Assembly: GCA_040255405.1 (NCBI GenBank)
Contig: JBDZUX010000022.1
Span: 1 to 46,566 of the forward strand
Source of the DNA: 66-474 sp040255405
Lineage (GTDB): Bacteria; Pseudomonadota; Gammaproteobacteria; Xanthomonadales; Rhodanobacteraceae
Direction: 5' to 3'
DNA: 46,566 nucleotides
The notes under the pieces: model-generated
Told to the model about the DNA's origin: nothing
Seen by the model: the letters and a program-made list of their open reading frames with translations, nothing else
Database searches by the model: none
Program-made: the position numbers and the translations under genes
Part shown: in pieces, positions 7,853-16,217 of the stretch
Layout: the number at the start of each line of letters is the position of its first letter
Numbering within the stretch: position 1 is the first letter of the stretch

Positions 7853-9936
7853 GCTCGTTGCATCGCGCCGACGAGGGTGGTGACGCGCAACCCGCGTTCG
7901 TCGGGAATTTCCGCCTGCGACAGCACCGCGAGTTGCGACAGCCGGCGGCGGAGGAAGCGCGCCAGCAACGGCCTCAAGGCCGGCGCGACCACCAGTACCG
8001 ACGGCTCGCCCGAGGATTCCTGGCGCACCAGCGCCTTGGCGGTTTCCTGCATCAGCGTGTCGGCCAGGCCCGGCTCCATCGCGCCGCCACCGTGGATCGC
8101 CTGGTCGAGCACCTGCTCGAGCTGCGTATCCAGTCCGATCACGTGCAGCTCGCGCTCGGCGCCGAACCACTGGTCGGTGATCGCGCGGCCCAGGGCCACG
8201 CGCACGCGCGCGGTCAGTTCGGCCGGATTGGCCTGCTCACCGCCTTGCGCGGCCAGCGTATCAAGGATGGTACGCATGTCGCGGATCGAGACGGATTCAT
8301 CCAGCAGGTTCTGCAGGAGTTTCTGCAGCACCGCCAGCGAAACCGTCTTGGGCACCACGTCTTCGACCAGTTGCTTGTTCTCGGCGCCGACCTTGTCGAG
8401 CAACTGCTGCACTTCCTGGCGGCCCAGCATTTCGCCCGCGTGCAGGTGCAGGAGGTGATTGAGATGCGTGGCGACCACCGTGCTGGCATCGACCACGGTG
8501 TAGCCGAGGATCTGCGCTTCCTCGCGCTTGCCGGCTTCGATCCACTTGGCGGGCAGCCCGAAAGCGGGATCGGTGGTGGCGGCACCTTCGAGTTCGCCGG
8601 TCACCTGGCCCGGATCGATCGCCAGCCACTTGCCGGGATACGCCTCGCCACCGCCGACGCGCGCGCCCTTCAGGGTGACGACGTAGCGGTTCGGATTGAT
8701 TTCGAGGTTGTCGCGGATGTGCACCACCGGTGGCAGGAAGCCCATTTCCTGTGCGAATTTCTTGCGCACACCCTTGATGCGGCCGAGCAACTCGCCCTGC
8801 TGGTTGTAGTCCACCAGCGGAATCAGCCGGTGGCCCACTTCGAGGCCCAGCACGTCGATCAGGCGCACGTCTTCCCAGCTCGCTTCGGGTGCTTCCGGCG
8901 CCGGCGCGGGTTTGTCCTGCATCTGCGCCTCGACCGCCTTGCGGCCTTCGCGGCGCGCGAGGAACCACGCCAAACCCGCCAGCGACACAGTGAAGAACAG
9001 GAAGATCGCATTCGGCATGCCGGGCACCAGACCGAGCAACCCCAGCACGCCGGCTGCCAGCCACAACACGCGCGGCTTGGAGAGCAACTGGTCGACCACC
9101 TGCTCGCCGACGTCCTGATTGGTGTTGACGCGCGACACGGTCACGCCGGCCGCGGTGGAAATCACCAGCGCGGGGATCTGCGCGACCAGGCCATCGCCGA
9201 TGGTCAGCAGCGTGTAGGTGTGGCCGGCTTCCGCGAACGACATGCCGTGTTGCAGCATCCCGACCAGCAGGCCGCCGACGATGTTGACGCCCATGATCAC
9301 CAGCCCCGCAACCGCGTCGCCGCGCACGAACTTGCTGGCGCCATCCATCGAGCCGTAGAAGTCGGCTTCGGTCGCGACTTCGGCGCGGCGGCGGCGGGCT
9401 TCGTCTTCCTTGATCAGGCCGGCGTTGAGGTCGGCATCGATCGCCATCTGCTTGCCAGGCATCGCATCCAGCATGAAGCGCGCGCCGACTTCGGCGATGC
9501 GGCCCGCCCCCTTGGTGATGACCATGAAGTTGATCACCACCAGGATCATGAACACCACCAGCCCGACCGCGAAATTGCCGCCGACGATGAAATGACCGAA
9601 CGCTTCGATCACCTTGCCCGCGGCGGCGTCACCGTGGTGGCCCTCCATCAGCACCACGCGGGTGGAGGCGACGTTCAGCGACAGCCGCATCAAGGTGGTG
9701 AACAGCAGCACCGACGGGAACGCCGCGAATTCCAGCGTGCGCTGGGTGAACATGCTGACCAGCAGCACCATCACCGAGAGCGCGATGTTGAAGGTGAAGA
9801 AGAAGTCCAGCGCGAACGGCGGCAATGGCAGGATCAGCATTGCCAGCACCAGCATGATGAAGACCGGACCGGTCAGGATCTTCATGCGCGGATCCTTGAA
9901 CCAGTTGCGGTTCAGGCCCATCACGGCGGCGTTCAT
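7849..9936 (-). CDS. flhA: Flagellar biosynthesis protein FlhA (export gate)
   Basis: Major component of the flagellar type III export gate. The 695-residue protein has eight hydrophobic segments in its first 330 residues, the conserved cytoplasmic FHIPEP-like loop (KGAGRIAEVGARFMLDAMPGKQMAIDADLNAG, about 150-180) and a large cytoplasmic domain that docks chaperone-substrate complexes. Start and stop codons overlap both neighbours (flhB and flhE) by four bases, so flhB-flhA-flhE is tightly coupled. Confidence 0.97.
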   Translation of the reverse strand: MNAAVMGLNRNWFKDPRMKILTGPVFIMLVLAMLILPLPPFALDFFFTFNIALSVMVLLVSMFTQRTLEFAAFPSVLLFTTLMRLSLNVASTRVVLMEGHHGDAAAGKVIEAFGHFIVGGNFAVGLVVFMILVVINFMVITKGAGRIAEVGARFMLDAMPGKQMAIDADLNAGLIKEDEARRRRAEVATEADFYGSMDGASKFVRGDAVAGLVIMGVNIVGGLLVGMLQHGMSFAEAGHTYTLLTIGDGLVAQIPALVISTAAGVTVSRVNTNQDVGEQVVDQLLSKPRVLWLAAGVLGLLGLVPGMPNAIFLFFTVSLAGLAWFLARREGRKAVEAQMQDKPAPAPEAPEASWEDVRLIDVLGLEVGHRLIPLVDYNQQGELLGRIKGVRKKFAQEMGFLPPVVHIRDNLEINPNRYVVTLKGARVGGGEAYPGKWLAIDPGQVTGELEGAATTDPAFGLPAKWIEAGKREEAQILGYTVVDASTVVATHLNHLLHLHAGEMLGRQEVQQLLDKVGAENKQLVEDVVPKTVSLAVLQKLLQNLLDESVSIRDMRTILDTLAAQGGEQANPAELTARVRVALGRAITDQWFGAERELHVIGLDTQLEQVLDQAIHGGGAMEPGLADTLMQETAKALVRQESSGEPSVLVVAPALRPLLARFLRRRLSQLAVLSQAEIPDERGLRVTTLVGAMQRA

Positions 9937-11090
9937 GTGTTGTCCCCTGTATCGGGTTCGATCTTGTCCATGCCTTCGGGCACGGGCAGGTCAGTGGGTT
10001 CGGTCGGCGGCGTGGCGCCATCGGCGTGGGCGCGCTTCAGGCGCATGGCCCACACCAGCACTTCGGCGACGGCGTTGTACAGCGGACCGGGAATTTCCCG
10101 GTCCAGATCCACATGGCGGTACAGCGCGCGCGCCAGCGGCGGCGCCTCGAGCAGCGGCACGTGGTGTTCCCTTCCGAGTTCGCGGATGCGCGCGGCGATT
10201 TCGCCCGCGCCTTTCGCCACCACGCGCGGCGCGCCCATCTTCTTTTCGTCGTAGCGCAGCGCCACCGCGTAATGGGTGGGGTTGGTGACGATCACGTCGG
10301 CCTCGGGCACCTTGCTCATCATTCGGCCGCGCGCCATAGCCTGCTGCTGCGAACGGATGCGGCCCTTGACGTGCGGATCGCCCTCGGTTTCCTTGTTCTC
10401 GCGGCGGATTTCCTCCTTGGTCATCCGCAGCTTCTTGGCGTGGCTGAACAACTGCCACGGCACGTCGATGCCCACCACCACCAGCAGCACCAGCACCATC
10501 AGGACACTGGCGCTCAGCGCCATCTCCAGCGCATCCGGAATGGCCTGCAACACCGGCTCGCCCATCAGGGCGACCAGCGCGTCGCGCTTTCGCATCAGGA
10601 ACCACACGGCCACCCCGCCCACCAGCAGCGATTTGGCAATGGCCTTGCCCAGTTCGGTCAGCATCTGCGCCGAAAGCATCCGCTTGAAACCCTGGATCGG
10701 GTTGAGCTTGGAAAACTTCGGCGCCATCGCCTTGCTGGACATCGACCAACCGCCCAGCAGCAGCGGCGAAATCAGGGCCAGCACCACCAGCCCGAGCAGC
10801 AACGGCGTGATCGCGAGCAGGCTGTGCGAACCGAGTTCGAACACCCGGCTCATCGCGACGTGGAGGTCGAACGCCTGGTTGCGGTCGAACAGGAATGCCT
10901 GTTCCATCACCATCCCGAGCTGCCGGGACAACCTGGAGCCCATCGCCCACAATCCCAGCAGCCCGCCGCCCAGCAACAGGAAGGTGGAGAGCTCGCGCGA
11001 GCGCGCAACCTGCCCTTCCTCGCGCGCCTTTTCGAGGCGGTGGAGGGTGGCCGGTTCGGTCTTTTCCTGATCGTCGGATTCTTCGGACAT
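9933..11090 (-). CDS. flhB: Flagellar biosynthesis protein FlhB (export gate / substrate-specificity switch)
   Basis: Export-gate protein that switches substrate specificity from rod/hook to filament proteins. The 385 residues have an acidic-basic N terminus, four membrane segments and a C-terminal cytoplasmic domain with the autocleavage motif NPTH (about residue 270) and the following ALRYDEKKMGAPRVVAKG segment. I chose the ATG at 11090 because the family N terminus begins there. The 93-base gap upstream contains an inverted repeat and may hold a promoter. Confidence 0.96.
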   Translation of the reverse strand: MSEESDDQEKTEPATLHRLEKAREEGQVARSRELSTFLLLGGGLLGLWAMGSRLSRQLGMVMEQAFLFDRNQAFDLHVAMSRVFELGSHSLLAITPLLLGLVVLALISPLLLGGWSMSSKAMAPKFSKLNPIQGFKRMLSAQMLTELGKAIAKSLLVGGVAVWFLMRKRDALVALMGEPVLQAIPDALEMALSASVLMVLVLLVVVGIDVPWQLFSHAKKLRMTKEEIRRENKETEGDPHVKGRIRSQQQAMARGRMMSKVPEADVIVTNPTHYAVALRYDEKKMGAPRVVAKGAGEIAARIRELGREHHVPLLEAPPLARALYRHVDLDREIPGPLYNAVAEVLVWAMRLKRAHADGATPPTEPTDLPVPEGMDKIEPDTGDNT

Positions 11091-11183
11091 GCTCGATGCG
11101 GCGCGGGAACGGCAGTTTCTCGACTGCCATTGTCGGGCGCCGGCACCCGCGTCCATCCCGCGATAAGGGCGGGATTGGGCTGG

Positions 11184-11483
11184 CTATTCGGGGGAACGGG
11201 TGGAAATCGCGCGTGAACGCGCTGGCGGGGCATCCATCTCTGCCACCCAGGCCAGCAACTCCGCCACCACGTCGTACAACCGGTCGGGCACGCGCTGGTC
11301 AAGATCGAGCCCCATCAGCAAACCGACCAGTTCGGGGCAATCGTGCACGTAGATGCCATGGCGGCGCGCCTCGGCAATCACCTGCTCGGCGACATCGCCG
11401 TAGCCCTTGGCGATCACGCGCGCGGCTTCGCCATGTCCGGAACCGGCCAACCCCACGGCCTGGCGGCGCTTCCGGTCAGTCAT
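11184..11483 (-). CDS. FlhB C-terminal-domain-like protein (FlhX/YlqH type)
   Basis: A 99-residue soluble protein resembling only the cytoplasmic C-terminal domain of FlhB/YscU: AVGLAGSG, ARVIAKGYGDVAEQVIAEARRHGIYVHDCPELVGLL, then RVPDRLYDVVAELLAWV. The NPTH cleavage motif is absent. Similar stand-alone proteins (Bacillus YlqH, FlhX) sit beside FliK-like genes and can modulate or partly replace the FlhB C-terminal domain. Its start overlaps the upstream FliK-like gene by eight bases. The exact role here is unknown. Confidence 0.85.
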   Translation of the reverse strand: MTDRKRRQAVGLAGSGHGEAARVIAKGYGDVAEQVIAEARRHGIYVHDCPELVGLLMGLDLDQRVPDRLYDVVAELLAWVAEMDAPPARSRAISTRSPE

Positions 11484-12678
11484 GGCCGCCCTCCGGAACG
11501 TCGTGGGCGCGGATGCGCAACGTCACGTTCTGGAACCCGAGCGCACCGAGCCGCCCGCGCAAGGCGCCACTCGCGGCGTCCATGCGACCGACCGCGTCCG
11601 GCCCGGCCTGAAGGTCCAGGGCGACGCGCTGCGCGCCGAGTTGCAGGTTGACCTTCACCTCGCCCAGCCGCGCAAGGTGCAGGACCAGATGGGTCTGCCA
11701 CGGCGCTTCGCCGTCCTGCCGCACTCGGCCCTCTTGGCCCGAGTGTTCCTGGTTCCACGGGTGCGGCGGCGGCTGCAGCGTCAGCGCCATGAAAACACCG
11801 GCCCACGGCGCGCCTTCCCAGCGCAGCACGGGCGCGGCCAGCATCTCGAGTTGATGCCGCAACACGCCCTCCAGCGCGGGGTGCACCGGCTGATCGCCAC
11901 GCGCGAGCGCCGGCAATTGGAGGTCGGATGGCGGTGCCCGGGCCGGAACATCGGCACGACCCGCGAACGGATGCGCCCCCGGTTTGCCGTCGGCGCCATG
12001 GACCGATGCAGCAACAGCCGCGGGATTCGGTGGCGCGGGCGCGGCATGGGCGACCGGAACGCGCACGGATGGTGCACCGGTAGGGTTCGACGACGGCGCC
12101 GCCGGCGCGTTGCCCTCGGCCGGCGACGGAAGCGCCGCTTGCTGCAACGTGCCGGCACGACCGCTCCACAGCATCTGCGGCTCGCGCAGCAACTGCGCCA
12201 GCGGGAGCGTGCCCCCGCGCCAGCGCAGCAGGTGCGCCTCGTAGAACAGTCCGCTGGATTCGATGCTGTCGCGCAATCGTGCCGCGAGCTGCGCGACATG
12301 CATGCGTTCGCGGGTGGTCAGCAGCGGCGCCTGCGCGCGGATGGCCGCGGGCGAAGCGGGGAAACGCGCCAGGACGTCCGCGATGAGCCGGGCGGCAGTG
12401 CTGAACCGGGTGGTGACGGCGTCGCCTGGTTCCGGCATCGCGGGCACGGCTGCGCGCACCGCGGCTTCGGCGTCGACCTTGCCGCCGCGGCCGATCGTGG
12501 TGCGTGCCGTCGGCAACGGACGCGGGTCCAGGCGCGAGTCGCTGTGCATGGACTGGGGCGGCAGGCTCGCGCGCGGCGGCGCGATCAACTGGTCGGGCAG
12601 CGGCCGGTCCACCGGCGCATCACGCCGGCCCAGCACCTGATGCAGCAAGGTGTCGAGGATCGGCGTGATACCACTCAC
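11476..12678 (-). CDS. FliK-like hook-length-control domain protein (second FliK paralogue)
   Basis: A 400-residue protein with a long Pro/Ala-rich, probably flexible middle and a C-terminal domain resembling the FliK Flg_hook domain (THLVLHLARLGEVKVNLQLGAQRVALDL, then ALRGRLGALGFQNVTLRIRA). The N-terminal region contains a conserved-looking helical part (ARLIADVLARFP). It starts at a GTG, seven bases after fliT, and overlaps flhX. A classical fliK is present at 40.7-41.9 kb, so this is a paralogue paired with an FlhB-like partner. Its function is not established. Confidence 0.8.
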   Translation of the reverse strand: MSGITPILDTLLHQVLGRRDAPVDRPLPDQLIAPPRASLPPQSMHSDSRLDPRPLPTARTTIGRGGKVDAEAAVRAAVPAMPEPGDAVTTRFSTAARLIADVLARFPASPAAIRAQAPLLTTRERMHVAQLAARLRDSIESSGLFYEAHLLRWRGGTLPLAQLLREPQMLWSGRAGTLQQAALPSPAEGNAPAAPSSNPTGAPSVRVPVAHAAPAPPNPAAVAASVHGADGKPGAHPFAGRADVPARAPPSDLQLPALARGDQPVHPALEGVLRHQLEMLAAPVLRWEGAPWAGVFMALTLQPPPHPWNQEHSGQEGRVRQDGEAPWQTHLVLHLARLGEVKVNLQLGAQRVALDLQAGPDAVGRMDAASGALRGRLGALGFQNVTLRIRAHDVPEGGHD

Positions 12679-12685
12679 GGCGGCT

Positions 12686-13075
12686 CTACTCGATGAGGCG
12701 CGGGCTATTCATCGCGGCGGCCACGGGTCTTCCGTAGGCCTGCGACAGCGCGCGCTCGCGGCGCGACAAGGCCATCAGGCGGGAGAGCTCTTCGCGGTGT
12801 TCCAGCAGGCAGGTGCGGATTTCGAGATCGTAGTCGAGCGTGCGTTCCAGCATCCGGTACTTGGCGCTGCGCTCTTGCTCGTCGAGCTCGCAATCTTTTT
12901 CCATGTCGGCCAGCGCCGCCACGGCGTTCACGTATGCCTCGCCCTCGCAGATCATGGTTTCCCAATCCTGCTCCCGGGCCAGCGCCACCATGCGCGAAGC
13001 CTTGCCCTCCAGCTCGCGATAGACGCCGATGATCTTGCGACCGCACTTGGTCATGGTTGTGGATTCCGCGCTCAT
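12686..13075 (-). CDS. fliT: Flagellar export chaperone FliT-like
   Basis: A 129-residue, charged, mainly helical protein after fliD-fliS, the usual place of fliT. FliT binds the cap protein FliD before export and, in enterics, also restrains FlhDC. The segment YRELEGKASRMVALAREQDWETMICEGEAYVNAV and the later LDYDLEIRTCLLEHREELSRLM fit the family. The start overlaps the fliS stop (ATGA); an alternative ATG lies seven codons inside. Sequence conservation in this family is low, so the call leans on context. Confidence 0.82.
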   Translation of the reverse strand: MSAESTTMTKCGRKIIGVYRELEGKASRMVALAREQDWETMICEGEAYVNAVAALADMEKDCELDEQERSAKYRMLERTLDYDLEIRTCLLEHREELSRLMALSRRERALSQAYGRPVAAAMNSPRLIE

Positions 13076-13476
13076 GTCGAAGGATGGCCCGCACGGGGCC
13101 CGATTTCACGCCAGGCCGAGCCGACTTCCTCGAGCAGTTGCCCGGCTTCGTCCAGGGCCGCCTTGTCGTTGTCGAGGTTGGCGCTCAAGAGGCGCCGCGC
13201 GATGTATTCGTAGAGGGCCGCCAAACGCTGCGCCAGTTCGCCGCCGCGCTCCACGTCGAGCGCCGCCAGCAGGCCGTTGTTGACGATGTCGAGCGCGCGC
13301 GAAATGGCTTCGCCCTTGCGTGCGACGTGCCCGGCCTGCATGTGCAGGCCCGCCGCCCGGATCGCCACGCCGGCGCCCTCGAACAGCATGTTGATCAACT
13401 GGTGGGGGGAAGCCGCCAAGACGCTGCTCTCCACCCCAACGCTGGCGTACGCGCCGGCACCGGTCCTGGGACTCAT
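13072..13476 (-). CDS. fliS: Flagellin export chaperone FliS
   Basis: Chaperone that binds the C-terminal region of flagellin and prevents premature polymerisation. The 134 residues contain the FliS signature (ASPHQLINMLFEGA, near residue 25) and the helical segment KGEAISRALDIVNNGLLAALD followed by LYEYIARRLL. I chose the ATG at 13476, which has GAGGAG eight bases upstream. Besides the two flagellins, the small protein at 33.9 kb has a flagellin-like tail and could be a further client (inference). Confidence 0.95.
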   Translation of the reverse strand: MSPRTGAGAYASVGVESSVLAASPHQLINMLFEGAGVAIRAAGLHMQAGHVARKGEAISRALDIVNNGLLAALDVERGGELAQRLAALYEYIARRLLSANLDNDKAALDEAGQLLEEVGSAWREIGPRAGHPST

Positions 13477-13505
13477 CGTCGATACTCCTCGCGGTGCTGC
13501 CTGCA

Positions 13506-14864
13506 TCATTTGCCGCCCGTCGTCATCTTGCTCATCGCATCGAATTGCTGCGTGAGATAGCTGCTGGTGGAATTCATCTGCGCGATCATCGCGTCGAGCT
13601 GGGTGAACTGCTGCTTGTACATGGCCATCGTGGCGTCGATCTGCTGCTGGGTCTGCGTGTACTGGTCGTCGAGTTTGCTGATGCTCTGGTTGAGGCCATC
13701 GGTGGCGTTCCCGATCAAGCCCGTGCTGCTGGTCATGTTGTCGATCATCGTGTCGAGCTTGTCGGCGATGCCGTCGGTCGTGCCACTGCCCGCGAAGTAC
13801 TGCGTCAGCGCGCCGAGATTGCTGGTGACGGCATTGCCTAGCTTGTCGTCGTCGATCTGCAGCGTGCCATCCAGTTGCAGCGTCACGCCGACATCGCCAA
13901 GCACCTTGAAGGCGCCACCGTTGTCGAGCTCGCCGCCCAGCACGCCGCCCAACTGCGATTGCACCGACCGGACCGTGCTGTCGCCCAGCAGGACGCCGGC
14001 CGTCTGCGTGGTTGCGTCGTAACTGGTCAACCCGCGCAGTGTCTTGACGAAACTGTTGTAGGCATCAACGAATTTCTTCACCCCGCCGGTGATCGCATCG
14101 TCGTCGCGCGTCACCTGCAAGGTGGAATCGCCGACCCCCGTGAGGTTGAGCGTCACACCCTGGATCGCATCTTCGACCGTGTTGTGCGCGCTTTGCACGG
14201 CGATGCCGTTGATGGTCAGGCTTGCGTCCTGGCCGGCCTGCTGGGTGGCCGCATCCAGTTGCAGGCTGCTGCCTAGGTTCCCGGTGAACTGGACGCTGGT
14301 GACCGAAGCCGCGCTGCCGGTGTCGGCCGCCTGCAGCACCAATCGATACGGTTGTCCGCTGCCATCGTTGATCAACGATGCGCGCACCGGGCCGTTCTGG
14401 GCATTGATGGCGTCGCGCACGTCCTGGAGACTGCTGCTGCCCGCGCTGATCGCGACGCTCATCGTGCTGCCGTCGGCCAGCGTGAAGTCCACCGTGCCAT
14501 CGCCGAGGTTGGTCGTGCTGTCGGCGACGCCGAGCGTGGCCACGCTGGAAGCCTGCGCGCGCTGGGTGACGTGGATCTGGTAATCGCCCGGCGGGGTGTC
14601 ATTGGTGGTGGTGGCGGTCACCGCGCTGCCAGACACGGTGTTCTTCACCGCCTGGAACGCCGCAGGGTCACTCAACGCATGGATCGCGTCCTGCAGAGTC
14701 GACAGCGCGCTCTTCAGGCTGCCGAACGCCGAGATCTTGGTCTGATAGCTCGCTTTCTGGTTGGTGATCGGCGTGAGCTTCTGGTTCTCGCCCTGCTGGA
14801 GCTGGTCCAGCAGGCCGTTCAGGTCGAGCCCCGAGCCCACCCCAAGCGCTGTGATTGACGTCAT
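13506..14864 (-). CDS. fliD: Flagellar filament cap protein FliD (HAP2)
   Basis: Capping protein that promotes flagellin assembly at the filament tip. The 452 residues have the FliD N-terminal D0/D1 region (GVGSGLDLNGLLDQL), a central variable region, and the C-terminal coiled coil (ISKLDDQYTQTQQQIDATMAMYKQQFTQLDAMIAQMNSTSSYLTQQF, given here as the heptad-rich tail from about residue 400). The ATG at 14864 has GAAGGAG at good spacing. A sigma-28 promoter lies 140 bases upstream. Confidence 0.95.
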   Translation of the reverse strand: MTSITALGVGSGLDLNGLLDQLQQGENQKLTPITNQKASYQTKISAFGSLKSALSTLQDAIHALSDPAAFQAVKNTVSGSAVTATTTNDTPPGDYQIHVTQRAQASSVATLGVADSTTNLGDGTVDFTLADGSTMSVAISAGSSSLQDVRDAINAQNGPVRASLINDGSGQPYRLVLQAADTGSAASVTSVQFTGNLGSSLQLDAATQQAGQDASLTINGIAVQSAHNTVEDAIQGVTLNLTGVGDSTLQVTRDDDAITGGVKKFVDAYNSFVKTLRGLTSYDATTQTAGVLLGDSTVRSVQSQLGGVLGGELDNGGAFKVLGDVGVTLQLDGTLQIDDDKLGNAVTSNLGALTQYFAGSGTTDGIADKLDTMIDNMTSSTGLIGNATDGLNQSISKLDDQYTQTQQQIDATMAMYKQQFTQLDAMIAQMNSTSSYLTQQFDAMSKMTTGGK

Positions 14865-15004
14865 ACCGGCGAACTCCTTCACACGTCTGCAGGTTGCCCG
14901 CTGACGGGGCGCCCTCCCTGCGCCCTCGCCAGCGAAATCATTGTGGCCGCATTGCGGACCGGCCCAGCCGCGGAAAAAGCCGCTTCAAGCCCGTCTATTC
15001 AGCA

Positions 15005-15031
15005 ATATCGGCCCATGCGCCCGCAGCTTTA
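15005..15031 (-). promoter_or_regulatory. sigma-28 (FliA) promoter for fliD operon
   Basis: Minus strand TAAA, 15-base spacer, GCCGATAT: an almost perfect sigma-28 match. It lies in the cheZ-fliD gap and would drive fliD-fliS-fliT and possibly the genes behind them down to fliA. Confidence 0.82.
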
Positions 15032-15043
15032 GCGCGAATGTGT

Positions 15044-15736
15044 TCAGAAACCCAGTTCGTCCAGCAGCGCGTCGACCTGGTCCTGGCTGCTGACCACGCC
15101 CTCGGCGTCGGTATCGATCTGGGGTCCGTTGGTGAGCGCGCCGGCAACCTCGCCCGCGCCCGGATGACCGTACCCTTCCAGCCGTTGCTGCATTTCTTCC
15201 CGATCGCGGCCCTCCGGCACGCTGTCCAGCAGCACGTGGAAAAGCTGGCGCTCGACCCCGTGGATCACGTCCATCATCTTCTTGATGACCTGGCCCGTGA
15301 GGTCCTGGAAATCCTGCGCCATCACGATTTCCAGCAGCTCCACGTTGACCTTCCGGGTCACCGCCGGCACGCTCTGGAGATAGCTGCGGGTGGCCCGGAC
15401 CAGGTCGCGGGCCTCGTCCAGTTCCAGCGGTTTTTCGAACCAGGCCTGCCATTTTGCGTCCAGCGCCTCGGCGTCACGGCCGAGCTGCTCCTGCAGCGGC
15501 CGCGCGCGATCGATCGCGTTCAGCGAGCGCTCGGCCGCCTGCTCGGTCATCCTTGCTACGTAGTTGAGCCGTTCGCGGGCGTCGGGAATCGCCGCCGCGG
15601 CCTTCTCGATTTCCTTGTTGAGGCCGAGCTCGCGCATGCTTTGGCGCAACATGCGCGTGAGCTGCCCAATGCGGCGCACCAGATCGTCGCCGTCCGTCGT
15701 GCCCGTGATCTGGGCCACCTGAGCGTTGCCTTGCAT
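15044..15736 (-). CDS. cheZ: CheY-P phosphatase CheZ
   Basis: Dephosphorylates CheY-P to terminate the motor-reversal signal. The 230 residues include the active-site helix QDFQDLTGQVIKKMMDV (about 140-155), with the Asp and Gln used for catalysis, and the C-terminal CheY-binding peptide ending DQVDALLDELGF. The ATG at 15736 lies 33 bases after cheY. Together they form the end of the che operon before the fliD promoter. Confidence 0.96.
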   Translation of the reverse strand: MQGNAQVAQITGTTDGDDLVRRIGQLTRMLRQSMRELGLNKEIEKAAAAIPDARERLNYVARMTEQAAERSLNAIDRARPLQEQLGRDAEALDAKWQAWFEKPLELDEARDLVRATRSYLQSVPAVTRKVNVELLEIVMAQDFQDLTGQVIKKMMDVIHGVERQLFHVLLDSVPEGRDREEMQQRLEGYGHPGAGEVAGALTNGPQIDTDAEGVVSSQDQVDALLDELGF

Positions 15737-15769
15737 AGTCGTTCCCCTGTCAGGCCCCGTGCACGCGGG

Positions 15770-16159
15770 TCATTGGCGCAGCTTTTCGAAGATCTTGCCG
15801 ATTTTTTCTTCCAGCGTCGCGGCGGTGAACGGCTTGACGATGTAGCCGTTGGCGCCGGCCTTGGCCGCGGCGATGATGTTCTCCTTCTTCGCTTCGGCCG
15901 TGATCATCAGCACCGGCGTCGAACCGAGATTGCCGTCGGCGCGGATCTGCTTGAGCATGTCCAGCCCGTCGAGGTTGGGCATGTTCCAGTCCGAAATCAC
16001 GAACTGGAAACTCCCGGACTTCAGCTTGCCCAGCGCATCCTGCCCGTCCTCCGCTTCATCCACGTTGTTGAAGCCCAGCTCCTTGAGCAGGCTGCGCACG
16101 ATGCGCCGCATCGTGGGGAAATCGTCCACCACCAGGACGTTCATGCTTTTGTCGATCAT
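15770..16159 (-). CDS. cheY: Chemotaxis response regulator CheY
   Basis: Single-domain receiver that, when phosphorylated by CheA, binds FliM and reverses the motor. In the 129 residues I see the acidic pocket VVDD (12-13), the phosphorylated Asp57 in ISDWNMP, the Thr switch in MITAEAKK and the conserved Lys in VKPF near residue 109. The start ATG at 16159 fits the family N terminus. Neighbours are a receptor upstream and cheZ downstream. Confidence 0.97.
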   Translation of the reverse strand: MIDKSMNVLVVDDFPTMRRIVRSLLKELGFNNVDEAEDGQDALGKLKSGSFQFVISDWNMPNLDGLDMLKQIRADGNLGSTPVLMITAEAKKENIIAAAKAGANGYIVKPFTAATLEEKIGKIFEKLRQ

Positions 16160-16217
16160 GGCTTGCTCTCGCGTTTGCGGCCGAACCGGAGCGCCATGGC
16201 GGCGCCCGGACGGGTAA

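Noticed and set aside
7408..10254. Long plus-strand open frame opposite flhE-flhA
   Set aside because: Composition is dominated by His, Arg and Asp, typical of reverse-frame reading of a membrane protein gene; flhA is certain on the other strand.
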